From NCBI GenBank assembly GCA_029961105.1, contig JASBVO010000011.1, positions 173,201 to 237,200 on the forward strand: a stretch of DNA of 64,000 nucleotides. The letters are read 5' to 3'. The DNA comes from Micrococcus sp. Its GTDB lineage: Bacteria; Actinomycetota; Actinomycetes; Actinomycetales; Micrococcaceae. Both the position numbers and the translations under genes were made by a program. The notes below the pieces were generated by a model that was not told the origin of the DNA, searched no databases, and was given only the letters and a program-made list of their open reading frames with translations. Shown piece by piece: positions 1 through 8,912 of the stretch (position 1 is its first letter; each line of letters starts with the position of its first letter).

Positions 1-927
1 GGCCTCCGTGTGCCGGCGGCGGGAGTAGTCCTCCATCTCCTTGCGGATGATGCCGCCGCGGGGGTGGAAGACGGGCAGCCCGGAGCCGAGCTCGTCGGGG
101 AAGGAGAACAGGTCCATCTCCGCGCCCAGCTTGCGGTGGTCGCGCCGTTCGGCCTCGGCCAGGCGCTCCTGGTAGGCCTTGAGGTCGTCCTTGGTGGGCC
201 AGGCGGTGCCATAGATGCGCTGCAGCTGCTTGTTCTTCTCGTTGCCGAGCCAGTAGGCCGCGGCCGAGCGGGTCAGCGCGAAGGCATTGGAGATCAGTTT
301 GGTGTTCGGCAGGTGCGGGCCGCGGCAGAGGTCGCACCACACGGTCTCGCCGGACTTGCGGTCCACGTTGTCGTAGACGGTGATCTCGCCGGCGCCGACC
401 TCGATGTTCGCGCCCTCGCCGACGGCGTCCGCCTGGTCCTGCTTGCCGAGTAGTTCCAGCTTGTACGGCTCGTGGGCCATGGCCTGGCGGGCCTCGTCCT
501 CGGTCACCACGCGGCGGGCGAAGGCCTGGTTCGAGTTGACGATCTTCTGCATCAGCTTCTCGATGGCCTTGAGGTCCTCGGGGGTGAACGGCTCGTCGAC
601 GTCGAAGTCGAAGTAGAAGCCGTCCGTGATGTACGGGCCGATGCCCAGCTTGGCCCCCGGCCGCAGCTGCTGCACGGCCTGGGCCATGACGTGGGCGGTG
701 GAGTGGCGCAGGACGTTCAGGCCGTCCTGCTCGGAGATATCGACGCCCACGACGTCGGCGCCGGCCGGGACCTGCCGGCTCAGGTCCTGCAGCTCGCCGT
801 CCACCCGCATCACGACGGTCGTCTTCTGATCGGCGAACAAATCCGTGCCGGTGGTGCCCGGGGTCACCTCCCGCGGTTCCGAGTCGACGGTGATGGTGAT
901 CTGCTCGCTCTGCGGCGCCTCGGACAC
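1..927 (-). CDS. thrS: Threonyl-tRNA synthetase, N-terminal part (cut by window edge)
   Basis: Cytoplasmic enzyme that charges tRNA-Thr with threonine. Only the first 309 residues are in the window; the gene runs off the left edge. Residues 1-65 look like the TGS domain. They are followed by the editing domain with the HxxxH pair (H75, H79) and, near residue 195, the Cys-x-x-Cys-Arg-Gly-Pro-His segment typical of ThrRS. The class II core begins right at the edge. The GTG start is chosen because AAGGAGG lies 8 nt upstream; a nearby upstream ATG is out of frame. I looked for a T-box leader in the short region before it and saw none. Identity is secure, the family normally being about 640-680 residues. 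Confidence 0.95.
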   Translation of the reverse strand, partial: MSEAPQSEQITITVDSEPREVTPGTTGTDLFADQKTTVVMRVDGELQDLSRQVPAGADVVGVDISEQDGLNVLRHSTAHVMAQAVQQLRPGAKLGIGPYITDGFYFDFDVDEPFTPEDLKAIEKLMQKIVNSNQAFARRVVTEDEARQAMAHEPYKLELLGKQDQADAVGEGANIEVGAGEITVYDNVDRKSGETVWCDLCRGPHLPNTKLISNAFALTRSAAAYWLGNEKNKQLQRIYGTAWPTKDDLKAYQERLAEAERRDHRKLGAEMDLFSFPDELGSGLPVFHPRGGIIRKEMEDYSRRRHTEA

Positions 928-1149
928 GGGCCATTCCTCCTTGGTTGGGGCTTCACAGCTGGTGGCATACGGTGGCCACCGCCAGCCACGGGACATTCTA
1001 GGGCAGGGGCGCAGGTCGGGCGCACGATGGGACGGACCGGCGGGACACCGGACGGGGGTCGCCAGGGCACGGCATGGACTGCGACGTAGCTCCATCCGGT
1101 GGCCTCTGCCCCGAGATGCGGGGCGCCGGGAAGCACCTCCCGGTCGGCT

Positions 1150-3552
1150 TCAGGCAGCTGCCTCTGGACGCCAGTAGGTGTTGTGCCGGGGGCGCTGGTG
1201 AGGGTCGCGGTAGGCGGCCGGGATGAACCAGGGGACGCCGTTGCGCATCGAGACCGTCCACGCGCCCGCGTGCACGGCGTGATGATGGTGCGAGCACAGC
1301 AGCACGCCGTTATCCACGGAGATGGGCCCGCCGTGTTCCCAGTGCTCGATGTGATGCGCCTCGCACCACGGGGCCGGGATCGTGCAGCCCGGTGCGGCGC
1401 AACCACCGTCGCGGGCGGTGATCGCCCGACGCAGTTTCCTCGTGAAGAGCCGCTGGGAACGGCCGAGATCGAGGAGCTCCCCGTCTCCGCCGAGGACCAC
1501 CGGTATCAGCTCGGCATCGCACGCCCAGGCCCGGATCGTGGTCGGACTGATCTCACCGGCGTAGGACGCTGAACTGACCCGCAGGTCCCGGTCCCCGGGC
1601 TCCGGCCCGGCCGGCGATACGGCGGGGCCGAACCGCGAGCGCTGCTGACCCCGAATCGGATATCGACGAGGTGCCGCGTCGTCGTCGGGAGCTGGCCGAT
1701 CATCTCTGGTGGGTTCGCCGTTGCTGGGGAGATGGTCCTCGGAGCGGAGTGGGCGGTCCCCGCCCCATGGATCGGCTTCGAGACTGGAGTCGCAGCAGGG
1801 TTCCGGGCACACTTCTGCGTCGAAACCGGCCGATCGACGACTGGGGAGTTCGGACGCCGGCCTGAAGTCATGGTCGAACAGGGTCTGGTAGTCGATGGTC
1901 ACCAGCACCTGCGGGCGGGCCCCTCCCCCGCCGTCGGGGGTGTCAGCACCGGCGGTCAGGGCGAGGGCACCCGTCAAGGCACTGATCAGCCCATCCAGTT
2001 CCTGCTGGTTCCGGGTCCGCTCGTCGAGGTCATCAGGGTTGCTGGCCGGAGTGTTCCAGCCCACGGCCTCGCCCGCCATCGCGGCGGCGTACGCTGCCGC
2101 CCGTTCCGCGGCGGCCTGGGCTTCCGCGTCCCCCGCGGCCCGGATCTGCTGCGCCCACAGAATGCCGGGATCTGAGAACGCCTCTGCTCCCTCCAGCCCG
2201 TCAATGTCGCGGAAGCCACCGGACTCGCGGTCCCCCTCCAGGTCAGACTCCACGTCGACGTCGGCACCGCACGTGCTCTCGCCCTCGGATTCGACGGCGG
2301 CGTCGGCGGGGGTGTCGGCAGCGGTGTCGGCGGAGGTGACGGCGGGCTCGATAACCCCGGTGGCGGTGATGACGGCGGGTGCCTTAGGCCCGGTGGCAGC
2401 AGTCTCGGCGGGCGCCATGGATTCGGTGGTGGCCGTGCCGGCAGAGCCCGCTCCTTCCGGAGTCTTCTCGACGTCGGCGGGCTGGGCGACCTCGGCGACG
2501 TCGGCGACGACGGCGGCCTCATTGGCGGCGTTCTCGCCTCTCCTGGGGTCGGTACCTGTCGCGGCCCCGGTGGCCTCGGCTGGACCCGGGACGCTCGTCC
2601 CGGAAGGCGTGGATTCCTGGACACGGAGGTTCGACGCGGCAGAGACGATGGTCTTGAGGACTTCGTGCTGTCCGTCAGTGGCCACCAGGGTCCAGCGGTG
2701 CAACCCGGTTCGCCTGCCCCGGTAGAACAGCCCCTGGGCGACTCGACGCTGGGCATCGGTGGGCTCGGCCCCGTCCGGATTCACCAGTGCGTCGAAACGA
2801 ACCCGCCAGTGCGCGCAGACCTTGCCCAGGGCGTCCGGATCCAGGACCCGTGCAGAACTCACCAGTGAGCGTTCTCCCTCATCAAGCAGCCTCGCCACCT
2901 CGGACGGGGACACCTGGGTGTCAGCGGAGTCGCTGTGGGCGCTGACCAGCGTGGCCGCGATGACGTCCACCGCGCCCGGATCCAGCTCCGCTTCCGACGC
3001 GGCTCGCGACAATAGCGGCAACCGGGGAGGCACCGTCTGGGTGCGATCGAGACTCGAGGTAGCGAGCACCTGCCGCGAGCGCTCAATCCGCGCCTTGGCC
3101 TGCCGACGGGAGATGCGCAGGTGCTCCCGCAGGTACTCCACGGCATTGCGATAGGCGGACTTGCCCTCGGGGATGCCCAACAGCTCGCTCCGACTCGCGT
3201 GTTCACCGAACAGCCGGTCCGTGTGACCGGCCAACGCAGTCTGGGCGCCAGAGACGACCCGGCCCAGCTCTTCCACCGAGGCGTGCAGTTCGGGGAACGT
3301 TCCCCGAGGCGGTAGTACCTCTACTGGAGTCTGTGCGAAGGCCTCTTCGAAGCTGATGTCCTCCACGACGTCCGCATACAGTCCCCACTCATCGGCAGGA
3401 TGCTTCCTGTCAGCGACCGGTAAGTGCGGCAGGCGGTCCACCAGCATCGGATCGGCGAGACGGCCGGCCAGCTCTCCGGTCAGGGCCCGGGCGGCATCGA
3501 GGAGTTCCGGCAGGCTCCAGTCCGACAGCTCGTCAGGAACTCCCTTGCCCAT
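1150..3552 (-). CDS. DUF222 / HNH endonuclease domain protein (13E12 repeat family)
   Basis: An 800-residue protein with an N-terminal DUF222 region (about residues 60-300) and a C-terminal HNH nuclease module (about 710-775). The HNH part shows a CxxxxC pair, the C-E-A-H-H segment, an N-G-V-L-L-C strand and a run of histidines, the usual zinc and metal ligands. Between the two lies a long Ala/Thr/Glu-rich low-complexity insert (about 320-450), so it is longer than most relatives. The start has AAGGAGG 7 nt upstream. Family members are abundant in actinobacteria and their role is unknown; some mycobacterial ones are, as I recall, LexA-regulated. A degenerate LexA-like site lies about 56 bases upstream of the start. 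Nuclease activity is inferred from the motif only. Confidence 0.92.
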   Translation of the reverse strand: MGKGVPDELSDWSLPELLDAARALTGELAGRLADPMLVDRLPHLPVADRKHPADEWGLYADVVEDISFEEAFAQTPVEVLPPRGTFPELHASVEELGRVVSGAQTALAGHTDRLFGEHASRSELLGIPEGKSAYRNAVEYLREHLRISRRQAKARIERSRQVLATSSLDRTQTVPPRLPLLSRAASEAELDPGAVDVIAATLVSAHSDSADTQVSPSEVARLLDEGERSLVSSARVLDPDALGKVCAHWRVRFDALVNPDGAEPTDAQRRVAQGLFYRGRRTGLHRWTLVATDGQHEVLKTIVSAASNLRVQESTPSGTSVPGPAEATGAATGTDPRRGENAANEAAVVADVAEVAQPADVEKTPEGAGSAGTATTESMAPAETAATGPKAPAVITATGVIEPAVTSADTAADTPADAAVESEGESTCGADVDVESDLEGDRESGGFRDIDGLEGAEAFSDPGILWAQQIRAAGDAEAQAAAERAAAYAAAMAGEAVGWNTPASNPDDLDERTRNQQELDGLISALTGALALTAGADTPDGGGGARPQVLVTIDYQTLFDHDFRPASELPSRRSAGFDAEVCPEPCCDSSLEADPWGGDRPLRSEDHLPSNGEPTRDDRPAPDDDAAPRRYPIRGQQRSRFGPAVSPAGPEPGDRDLRVSSASYAGEISPTTIRAWACDAELIPVVLGGDGELLDLGRSQRLFTRKLRRAITARDGGCAAPGCTIPAPWCEAHHIEHWEHGGPISVDNGVLLCSHHHHAVHAGAWTVSMRNGVPWFIPAAYRDPHQRPRHNTYWRPEAAA

Positions 3553-3607
3553 CGTCTCTCCTCCTTCCCGCCGCCGGCTCCGCCTCGACGGACCCAGGTC
3601 GTCCCCC

Positions 3608-3623
3608 TAGTACATATATTCGA
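3608..3623 (-). promoter_or_regulatory. Degenerate LexA (SOS) box upstream of the DUF222/HNH gene
   Basis: On the minus strand the site reads TCGAAT-ATAT-GTACTA. The actinobacterial LexA consensus is TCGAAC-N4-GTTCGA, so 9 of 12 consensus bases match. It lies about 56 bases upstream of the HNH gene start, in a short AT-rich patch that stands out from the surrounding GC-rich DNA. Weak on its own; the precedent of SOS-controlled 13E12 genes is the main support. Confidence 0.35.
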
Positions 3624-3834
3624 ACATGGGGCGCGGACACGATAGGAGCCCGACGCTCGACTGGGGACACGCCCGGTGACCGGGTCGGGTGTGGAGTCAT
3701 CGCACCCGGTGTCTGGCCGTCCGGCCGTGCTTTCCCTACGCTGGGTGGCCACCGCCACAGTCTCCATGCCCGTTCCAGGCCGTTCCAGGCCGTTCCCGCC
3801 CACGCCAGCCCACGCCAGCCCGGAGGACACCGTC

Positions 3835-4500
3835 ATGCCCCCTGCCCCGTACCGGCGGCCACCCCGCGTCCGCGTGCACAACTTCGCGGTCTCACGCGAG
3901 GGGGTCGCCGCGGGATTCAACCAGACCCTCGAACGCCCCTTCGGCGATCTCGACCCCACCGAGCTCATGAGCTGGGCCGGGGCCACGGACAGCTGGCCCA
4001 ATCGCACGGACCCGGGCGGCAGCCGCGGCCTCGACGACCACATCGTCCGCGATTTCACGCACAACATCGGCGCCGAGATCATGGGCCGCAACAAGTTCGG
4101 CCCGGTCCGCGGAGCGTGGCCGGACGAGGAGTGGCGGGGCTGGTGGGGTGACGACCCGCCGTTCCGCACTCCGGTCTTCGTGCTGACCCATCATCCCCGC
4201 CCGTCGTTCTCGCTCAGCGACACGACGTTCCACTTCCTCGACGCCAGTCCCCAGGACGCCGTGAAGGTCGCCTTCCATGCGGCCAATGGCAAGGACGTCC
4301 GGATCGGCGGCGGCGTCACCACCGTCCTGGAGTTCCTGGACGCGGACCTCATCGATGACCTGCACGTGGCCGTCGCACCCGTCGAGTTCAGCGACGGACT
4401 GCGCCTGTGGTCCAGCCCCACGGACCTGGAGGACCGGTACCAGCACGAGAGCGTCCCAAGCCCCAGCGGCGTGGAGCACCACTTCTTCTGGCGTCGGTAG
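3835..4500 (+). CDS. Dihydrofolate-reductase-fold (RibD C-terminal type) reductase
   Basis: A 221-residue soluble protein of the RibD_C/DHFR-like reductase family. These are NADPH-dependent enzymes, mostly of unassigned substrate. The family pattern is visible: an early F-x-x-S-R-E-G strand, a central I-M-G-R-N-K-F-G-P segment, a strand rich in Val ahead of T-H-H, and the Gly-rich G-G-G-V-T-T nucleotide loop near residue 160. A start further upstream in the same frame is possible, but GGAGG sits 8 nt before this ATG. It is encoded tail-to-tail with dnaE2, with only four bases between the stops. Which substrate it reduces cannot be told. Confidence 0.88.
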   Translation: MPPAPYRRPPRVRVHNFAVSREGVAAGFNQTLERPFGDLDPTELMSWAGATDSWPNRTDPGGSRGLDDHIVRDFTHNIGAEIMGRNKFGPVRGAWPDEEWRGWWGDDPPFRTPVFVLTHHPRPSFSLSDTTFHFLDASPQDAVKVAFHAANGKDVRIGGGVTTVLEFLDADLIDDLHVAVAPVEFSDGLRLWSSPTDLEDRYQHESVPSPSGVEHHFFWRR

Positions 4501-4504
4501 GCCC

Positions 4505-7500
4505 TCAGTCCTCCGGCGTCGGCAGGAGCTCCCAGGTCTCCGGGTGCGGCACGGGCACCGGGCGGTGGATGTCCAGCCCGCGCAGACCGGCGCCCCGGCG
4601 GTCGCCGCCGGTGGCCGAGCTCTCCGGCGGGAGCCCGACGGCGCCACGCACCGTGACCGGCCAGACGCCGGTGTCGTGGTGGGGGATGTCCCGCGACACA
4701 CCGGGACGGGCACCCGCGGGAGCCCTGGAGCCCGAACCCCACGGTACGGCCTCTCGCCCCTGATCCGTGCGGGCACCGCCGGAGCGGGCAACCGAACGGT
4801 CCCGGCGCAGCCAGGCCCGCCACGCCTCGCGCGAGCTGTCCAGGTAGTCCGGGTCCGGCAGCGTCTCGGGCCGGTGCAGGTCCCAGGCGCGGATGGCCTG
4901 CAGGCTGATGGCCTTCGGCCCGGTCCGCCGCGTGGTGCCCTCGATGAGCATCAGCCGGGCCGAGAACAGCATCTCCCCGGTCTCGTGCTGGGCCTCCGTG
5001 AAGAAGGACGCGTCCACGCAGCCGGTGCCGTCGTCCACGGAGATGAAGACCACGCGCTTGCCGCTGCGCATGGGCGGGGTCTGGGTGGCCACGCGCACTC
5101 CGGCCACCAGCACACGGGACTGCGAGCGCAGGCTCAGCAGGTCCTCCGCCGCCGTCACCCCGAGCGCGTCCAGGTAGGGCCGGTGCGAGTCCATCAGGTG
5201 GGCGGTGGTGTCCATGGCGGTCAGGTCGAGCTCGGTGCGCACCATCTGGTCACGGCTCGGGGGCGGGAACATCGGCACGATCGCCTGCGCCTCGGTGTCC
5301 GGCAGGTCCAGGGACAGCTGCCCGTCCACCTGCCGGCGCCCCGCGGTCCGCCTCCTGCCGGTGGGGGTCTCGCCGAAGGCCCCGGCCGGGGCGCCGGCGT
5401 GCTGCAGTTCCAGGTGGTGCACCAGGTCGGTGCGCGAGGCCCCGCCCGGAGGCAGCAGGCAGTCCAGCGCGCCCAGCTGGGCCAGCCGCTCCAGGTTCCG
5501 CCGGGTGGGCCGGGCGCGGTCGCGCACGTCGGCCAGCGAGGCGTACGGCTGCCCGGCCACGATCCGCTGGACCTCGCGCTCGCTCAGCCCGGACATCGAG
5601 GTGAGCGCCAGGCGGATGCCCCACCGGCCGCCGTCGGGATGCGCAGGAGCACCCGGCACCTCCGGGTGCGCGGGCACCCACTCCATCCGGAAGCTCTCCG
5701 TGGAGGCGTTGATGTCCACCGGCAACACGGGGATGCCCATTCGGCGGGCCTCGGCGATCATCAGCCGGCGCGGGTACATGCCCGGGTCGTGCTCGAAGAT
5801 CCCGGCCAGGAACGCCTCCGGGTAGTGGGTCTTGAGCCAGGCCGAGTGGTAGGTGGGCACCGCGAAGGCCGCGCCGTGGGCCTTGCAGAAGCCGAAGGAG
5901 CCGAAGGCGTGCAGGGTGCCCCAGACCTCGTCGATGACGTCCAGCGGATACCCCTTCTCCAGCGCCGCGGCCCGGAAGCAGGCTTCCACCGTCTCCTCCT
6001 GCGGGCCGCCGATCTGCCGGCGGAACTCGTCGGCCTTCGCCAGTCCGCAGCCGGTCATCGTGTCCAGGGTCCGCAGCACCTGCTCGTGGAACACGGTCAC
6101 CCCGTGGGTCTCGGCCAGCACCGGCTCGAGGTCCGGGTGCGGGTACCTCGCCGCCGCGAAGCCGTGGCGCTGCTCGAGGAACGGGCGCACCATGTCCGAC
6201 TGCATGGGCCCGGGACGGAACAGGGAGATGTCGATGATCAGGTCGTTGAACTCCACCGGCGCCATCTTCCCGATCAGCTCCCGCTGGCCCGGGGACTCGA
6301 TCTGGAAGACCCCGAGGGTGTGGGTGGTGCGGATCATCCCGAACGTGGCCTCGTCGTCCAGCGGCACCTGCTCCAGGTCGATCCGCTCCCCCGTGGTCCG
6401 CTCGATCTCGTCCAGCGTGTAGGCGATCGTCGACTGCATGCGCACCCCGAGCACGTCCAGCTTGAGCATCCCCATGGGGTCCATGTCGTGCTTGTCGAAC
6501 TGGCTCATGGGCAGCTCGATGCCCGAGGGCTGGACCGGGGTCCGGTCCAGCAGGCTCGCATCCCCCAGGATCACCCCACAGGGGTGCATGGCGATGTGCC
6601 GCGGCAGCCGGTCCAGGCGTTCGGTGAGGTCCACCAGCAGGTCCAGCTGTTGCTGCCCGGCGGCCCGGCCGGACTCGACCTGCTCGGCGAAGCCGCGCAG
6701 CTCCGGCATCCGGTCCATGGCCTCCCGGAAGCTCGAGGCGGAGAACCGCCACAGCTGCTTGGCGATCGTGTCCACCTGCTCCGGTTCCATCCCGAGCGCC
6801 ATGCCGGCATCGCGCACCGCCCCGCGCGCCCGGTAGCCGTTCTGCATGCTCATCAGCGTGGTGCGCTCGGCCCCGAACCGGGCGAAGATCGCCTCGTAGA
6901 CGTCGTGCCGGCGGGCTGACTCCACGTCCACGTCGATGTCCGGCAGCGTGGAGCGGTCGTTGGACAGGAAGCGCTCGAAGACCAGTTCGTGCCGCATCGG
7001 GTCCACGGCGGAGATCCGTAGCAAGTGGTTGACCAGGGAGGACGCTCCGGAGCCCCGCGCCGAGACCCGGACCCCCATGTCCTCGATCATCCGCACGACC
7101 TCGGCCACGGTGAGGAAGTAACTGGCGAAGCCGAGCCGGGTGATGATCCCCAGCTCGTGCTCCAGCCGGTCCTCCAGGTCCCGGCCGGCCCGCGACGACG
7201 AGAACCGGCTGCCGCTGTACAGCTGGGGGAAGCGGGCGCGCGCCCCGGCCAGGGTGCGCTGGCGCAGGACGGTGACCGGGTCGCCGTCGATCCCGATCAC
7301 CGAGGCCTCCGGGACCGTGGGCCGGCCCCAGCCCAGGTCCGAGCCCGGGTCCAGCCGGCAGGCGTCGGCCAGGGCGTGGGTGGCCTCCAGCAGCGCACCG
7401 GCGCCCTCGGCCCCGGCCTCGCGGCAGACCTCGCGGGCGACCTGGTGCATGGGCCCGGCCGGCTTGAGCCAGCCCTGCCCGTTGGGCTGCAGGTCGGCCA

Positions 7501-8260
7501 GGGTCTCCAGGGAGCTCAGGGCGCGAGCGGCATCAAGGACGTCGGCGGTGGCGGCGCCGTCCGGGGTGGCGTACCGCACCGCGTTGGTCAGCACCGCCGG
7601 CACCCGGGTGTCCCGGGCCGCACGGAGCATCCTCACGGCATGCGCGGCCGAGAGCTTCTCCCCGGGCGGGGACAGGTGACAGACCACCTCCACCCGCAGC
7701 GCCCCGGCCGGCAGGGCCGCCTTCCAGCGGCGCAGCAACGCCCGACCGGCGGTGTACTTGCGCGCGGCCATCAGCTGCCCGACGTCGGATCCCGGTCCCA
7801 GCAGCACGAACAGTTCCGGCGGGGCGCCGTGGTGACGGCCGGCGGCCCAGTCGGCCAGCTCGGCCACCGTGACGTACGGGGAGCCGCCGGCGGCCCCGCC
7901 CGTGGTGTGGGCGTGGGCCGCCGAGACCAGCCGGACCAGCGCCCGGTAGCCGCTGCCCGCGGTCCTCCCGCGGGCCAGCACGACCACCCGGCCGGCGCTG
8001 CCCAACGACCCCCCACCGGCCGGGGGCAGTCCCCAGCGCACCGCCAGGTCCACGCCGACCACCGGGTCCAGGCCGTGCCCCAGGCAGGCCCCGACGTGCT
8101 TGGCCGTTCCGTACAGGCCGTCCCGGTCGGTGCAGGCCAGGACCTCCGCACCGTCAGCGGCGGCCGCCGCGGCCAGTTCGCCCGGCCAGGACACCCCGTA
8201 GTGGGCGCTGAAGGCGCTGGCCACGTGCAGGTGGGGGAACCCGGGGGCACCACCCATCAC
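4505..8260 (-). CDS. dnaE2: Error-prone DNA polymerase III alpha subunit DnaE2
   Basis: A 1251-residue C-family polymerase of the DnaE2 type, which carries out damage-induced translesion synthesis. The PHP domain occupies about residues 5-250, the palm follows with the catalytic acidic motif P-D-I-D-V-D-V-E near residue 440, and the C-terminal part contains the OB-fold region. It starts at GTG, overlapping the TGA of the upstream DUF6504 gene by four bases (GTGA), so translation is probably coupled. The last 100 residues are a Pro/Gly/Arg-rich tail of low conservation. The usual partners imuA' and imuB are absent from the window. A LexA box upstream of the two-gene operon points to SOS control. 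Confidence 0.96.
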   Translation of the reverse strand: MMGGAPGFPHLHVASAFSAHYGVSWPGELAAAAAADGAEVLACTDRDGLYGTAKHVGACLGHGLDPVVGVDLAVRWGLPPAGGGSLGSAGRVVVLARGRTAGSGYRALVRLVSAAHAHTTGGAAGGSPYVTVAELADWAAGRHHGAPPELFVLLGPGSDVGQLMAARKYTAGRALLRRWKAALPAGALRVEVVCHLSPPGEKLSAAHAVRMLRAARDTRVPAVLTNAVRYATPDGAATADVLDAARALSSLETLADLQPNGQGWLKPAGPMHQVAREVCREAGAEGAGALLEATHALADACRLDPGSDLGWGRPTVPEASVIGIDGDPVTVLRQRTLAGARARFPQLYSGSRFSSSRAGRDLEDRLEHELGIITRLGFASYFLTVAEVVRMIEDMGVRVSARGSGASSLVNHLLRISAVDPMRHELVFERFLSNDRSTLPDIDVDVESARRHDVYEAIFARFGAERTTLMSMQNGYRARGAVRDAGMALGMEPEQVDTIAKQLWRFSASSFREAMDRMPELRGFAEQVESGRAAGQQQLDLLVDLTERLDRLPRHIAMHPCGVILGDASLLDRTPVQPSGIELPMSQFDKHDMDPMGMLKLDVLGVRMQSTIAYTLDEIERTTGERIDLEQVPLDDEATFGMIRTTHTLGVFQIESPGQRELIGKMAPVEFNDLIIDISLFRPGPMQSDMVRPFLEQRHGFAAARYPHPDLEPVLAETHGVTVFHEQVLRTLDTMTGCGLAKADEFRRQIGGPQEETVEACFRAAALEKGYPLDVIDEVWGTLHAFGSFGFCKAHGAAFAVPTYHSAWLKTHYPEAFLAGIFEHDPGMYPRRLMIAEARRMGIPVLPVDINASTESFRMEWVPAHPEVPGAPAHPDGGRWGIRLALTSMSGLSEREVQRIVAGQPYASLADVRDRARPTRRNLERLAQLGALDCLLPPGGASRTDLVHHLELQHAGAPAGAFGETPTGRRRTAGRRQVDGQLSLDLPDTEAQAIVPMFPPPSRDQMVRTELDLTAMDTTAHLMDSHRPYLDALGVTAAEDLLSLRSQSRVLVAGVRVATQTPPMRSGKRVVFISVDDGTGCVDASFFTEAQHETGEMLFSARLMLIEGTTRRTGPKAISLQAIRAWDLHRPETLPDPDYLDSSREAWRAWLRRDRSVARSGGARTDQGREAVPWGSGSRAPAGARPGVSRDIPHHDTGVWPVTVRGAVGLPPESSATGGDRRGAGLRGLDIHRPVPVPHPETWELLPTPED

Positions 8261-8586
8261 GCGCTTTCCCGCAGGCGCACGGCGGCACCGTCATGGATGC
8301 GGACCAGCCGCCACCGGCCCGAGTCCAGGTGATGGGAGATGTCCAGCGTGAGCAAGGGTGAGTTGCGGGCCTTCTCCAGGCGCACCTGCACCCGCCAGAC
8401 CTCGTGGTCCACCAGTCCCGCGCCACGGCCGCGCTCGGCCCGGGGCTCCTCGGTCCACCAGCGCCGCCGCTCGTACCAGCGCACCGGCTCGGCAGCCAGC
8501 ACGTAGTCGCGGCCGTTCCACTCCAGGCGCAGCGGCACCCCTGCGGTGGTGCATCCGACCCTGACCGATTGCGTGAAGATTCCCAT
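8257..8586 (-). CDS. DUF6504 family protein, dnaE2 partner
   Basis: A 109-residue protein with the Trp-rich W-Y-E-R-R-R-W-W segment and a conserved V-W-R-V-Q-V strand. It matches the small DUF6504 proteins encoded next to dnaE2 in actinobacterial SOS mutagenesis cassettes. Its function is unknown; by context it may help the polymerase. The ATG is preferred because no ATG, GTG or TTG is visible in frame between it and the LexA box about 180 bases upstream, but the ribosome site is poor (AAGGA 14 bases away). It overlaps dnaE2 by four bases. Confidence 0.82.
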   Translation of the reverse strand: MGIFTQSVRVGCTTAGVPLRLEWNGRDYVLAAEPVRWYERRRWWTEEPRAERGRGAGLVDHEVWRVQVRLEKARNSPLLTLDISHHLDSGRWRLVRIHDGAAVRLRESA

Positions 8587-8912
8587 GGGAGCTGATACCC
8601 GTCCTTCTCGTCGTGCCTTCTCATTGCCGTCGACACCGGGGTCCGCTGTGGCTCCGGGCCCGCCGTCTGGGAAGGAACGGCGAACCGGAACCGGGATGAC
8701 CCGGTCTGGCGGTGGGAAGTAGCGGTCCGAGGGGAAGGTCCGGCCGTACTCCCACCATGGTATTCGAACGCGTGTTCTAACACCAAGAGTGAGGCTACGG
8801 AGGGCACCGGACACGATAAGCGCGCAGGTCACCGGGGCGTCCGCGGTCGCCCCTGGGTCAGGAGGCCGGTGCGGCGGGATCCCGGTGCGGCGGGGCTACC
8901 AGGACGGAGGAG
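8587..8912. other. Non-coding stretch upstream of DUF6504-dnaE2
   Basis: About 325 bases without a credible gene. It holds the LexA box and presumably the promoter of the damage-inducible operon. The distance from the box to the DUF6504 start leaves an unusually long leader of roughly 170 bases. No remnant of imuA' or imuB could be read in any frame. Confidence 0.7.
8764..8779. promoter_or_regulatory. LexA (SOS) box
   Basis: The sequence TCGAAC-GCGT-GTTCTA matches the actinobacterial LexA consensus TCGAAC-N4-GTTCGA at 11 of 12 defined positions. It lies upstream of the DUF6504-dnaE2 operon, whose relatives are LexA-controlled, so the assignment fits both by sequence and by context. Confidence 0.85.

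Noticed and set aside
928..1149. T-box riboswitch before thrS
   Set aside because: No T-box consensus or specifier-loop layout could be read in the short leader.
4277..6919. 880-codon open frame antisense to dnaE2
   Set aside because: It mirrors the high-GC third-position pattern of dnaE2, has no recognisable domain, and lies fully on the opposite strand of a certain gene.
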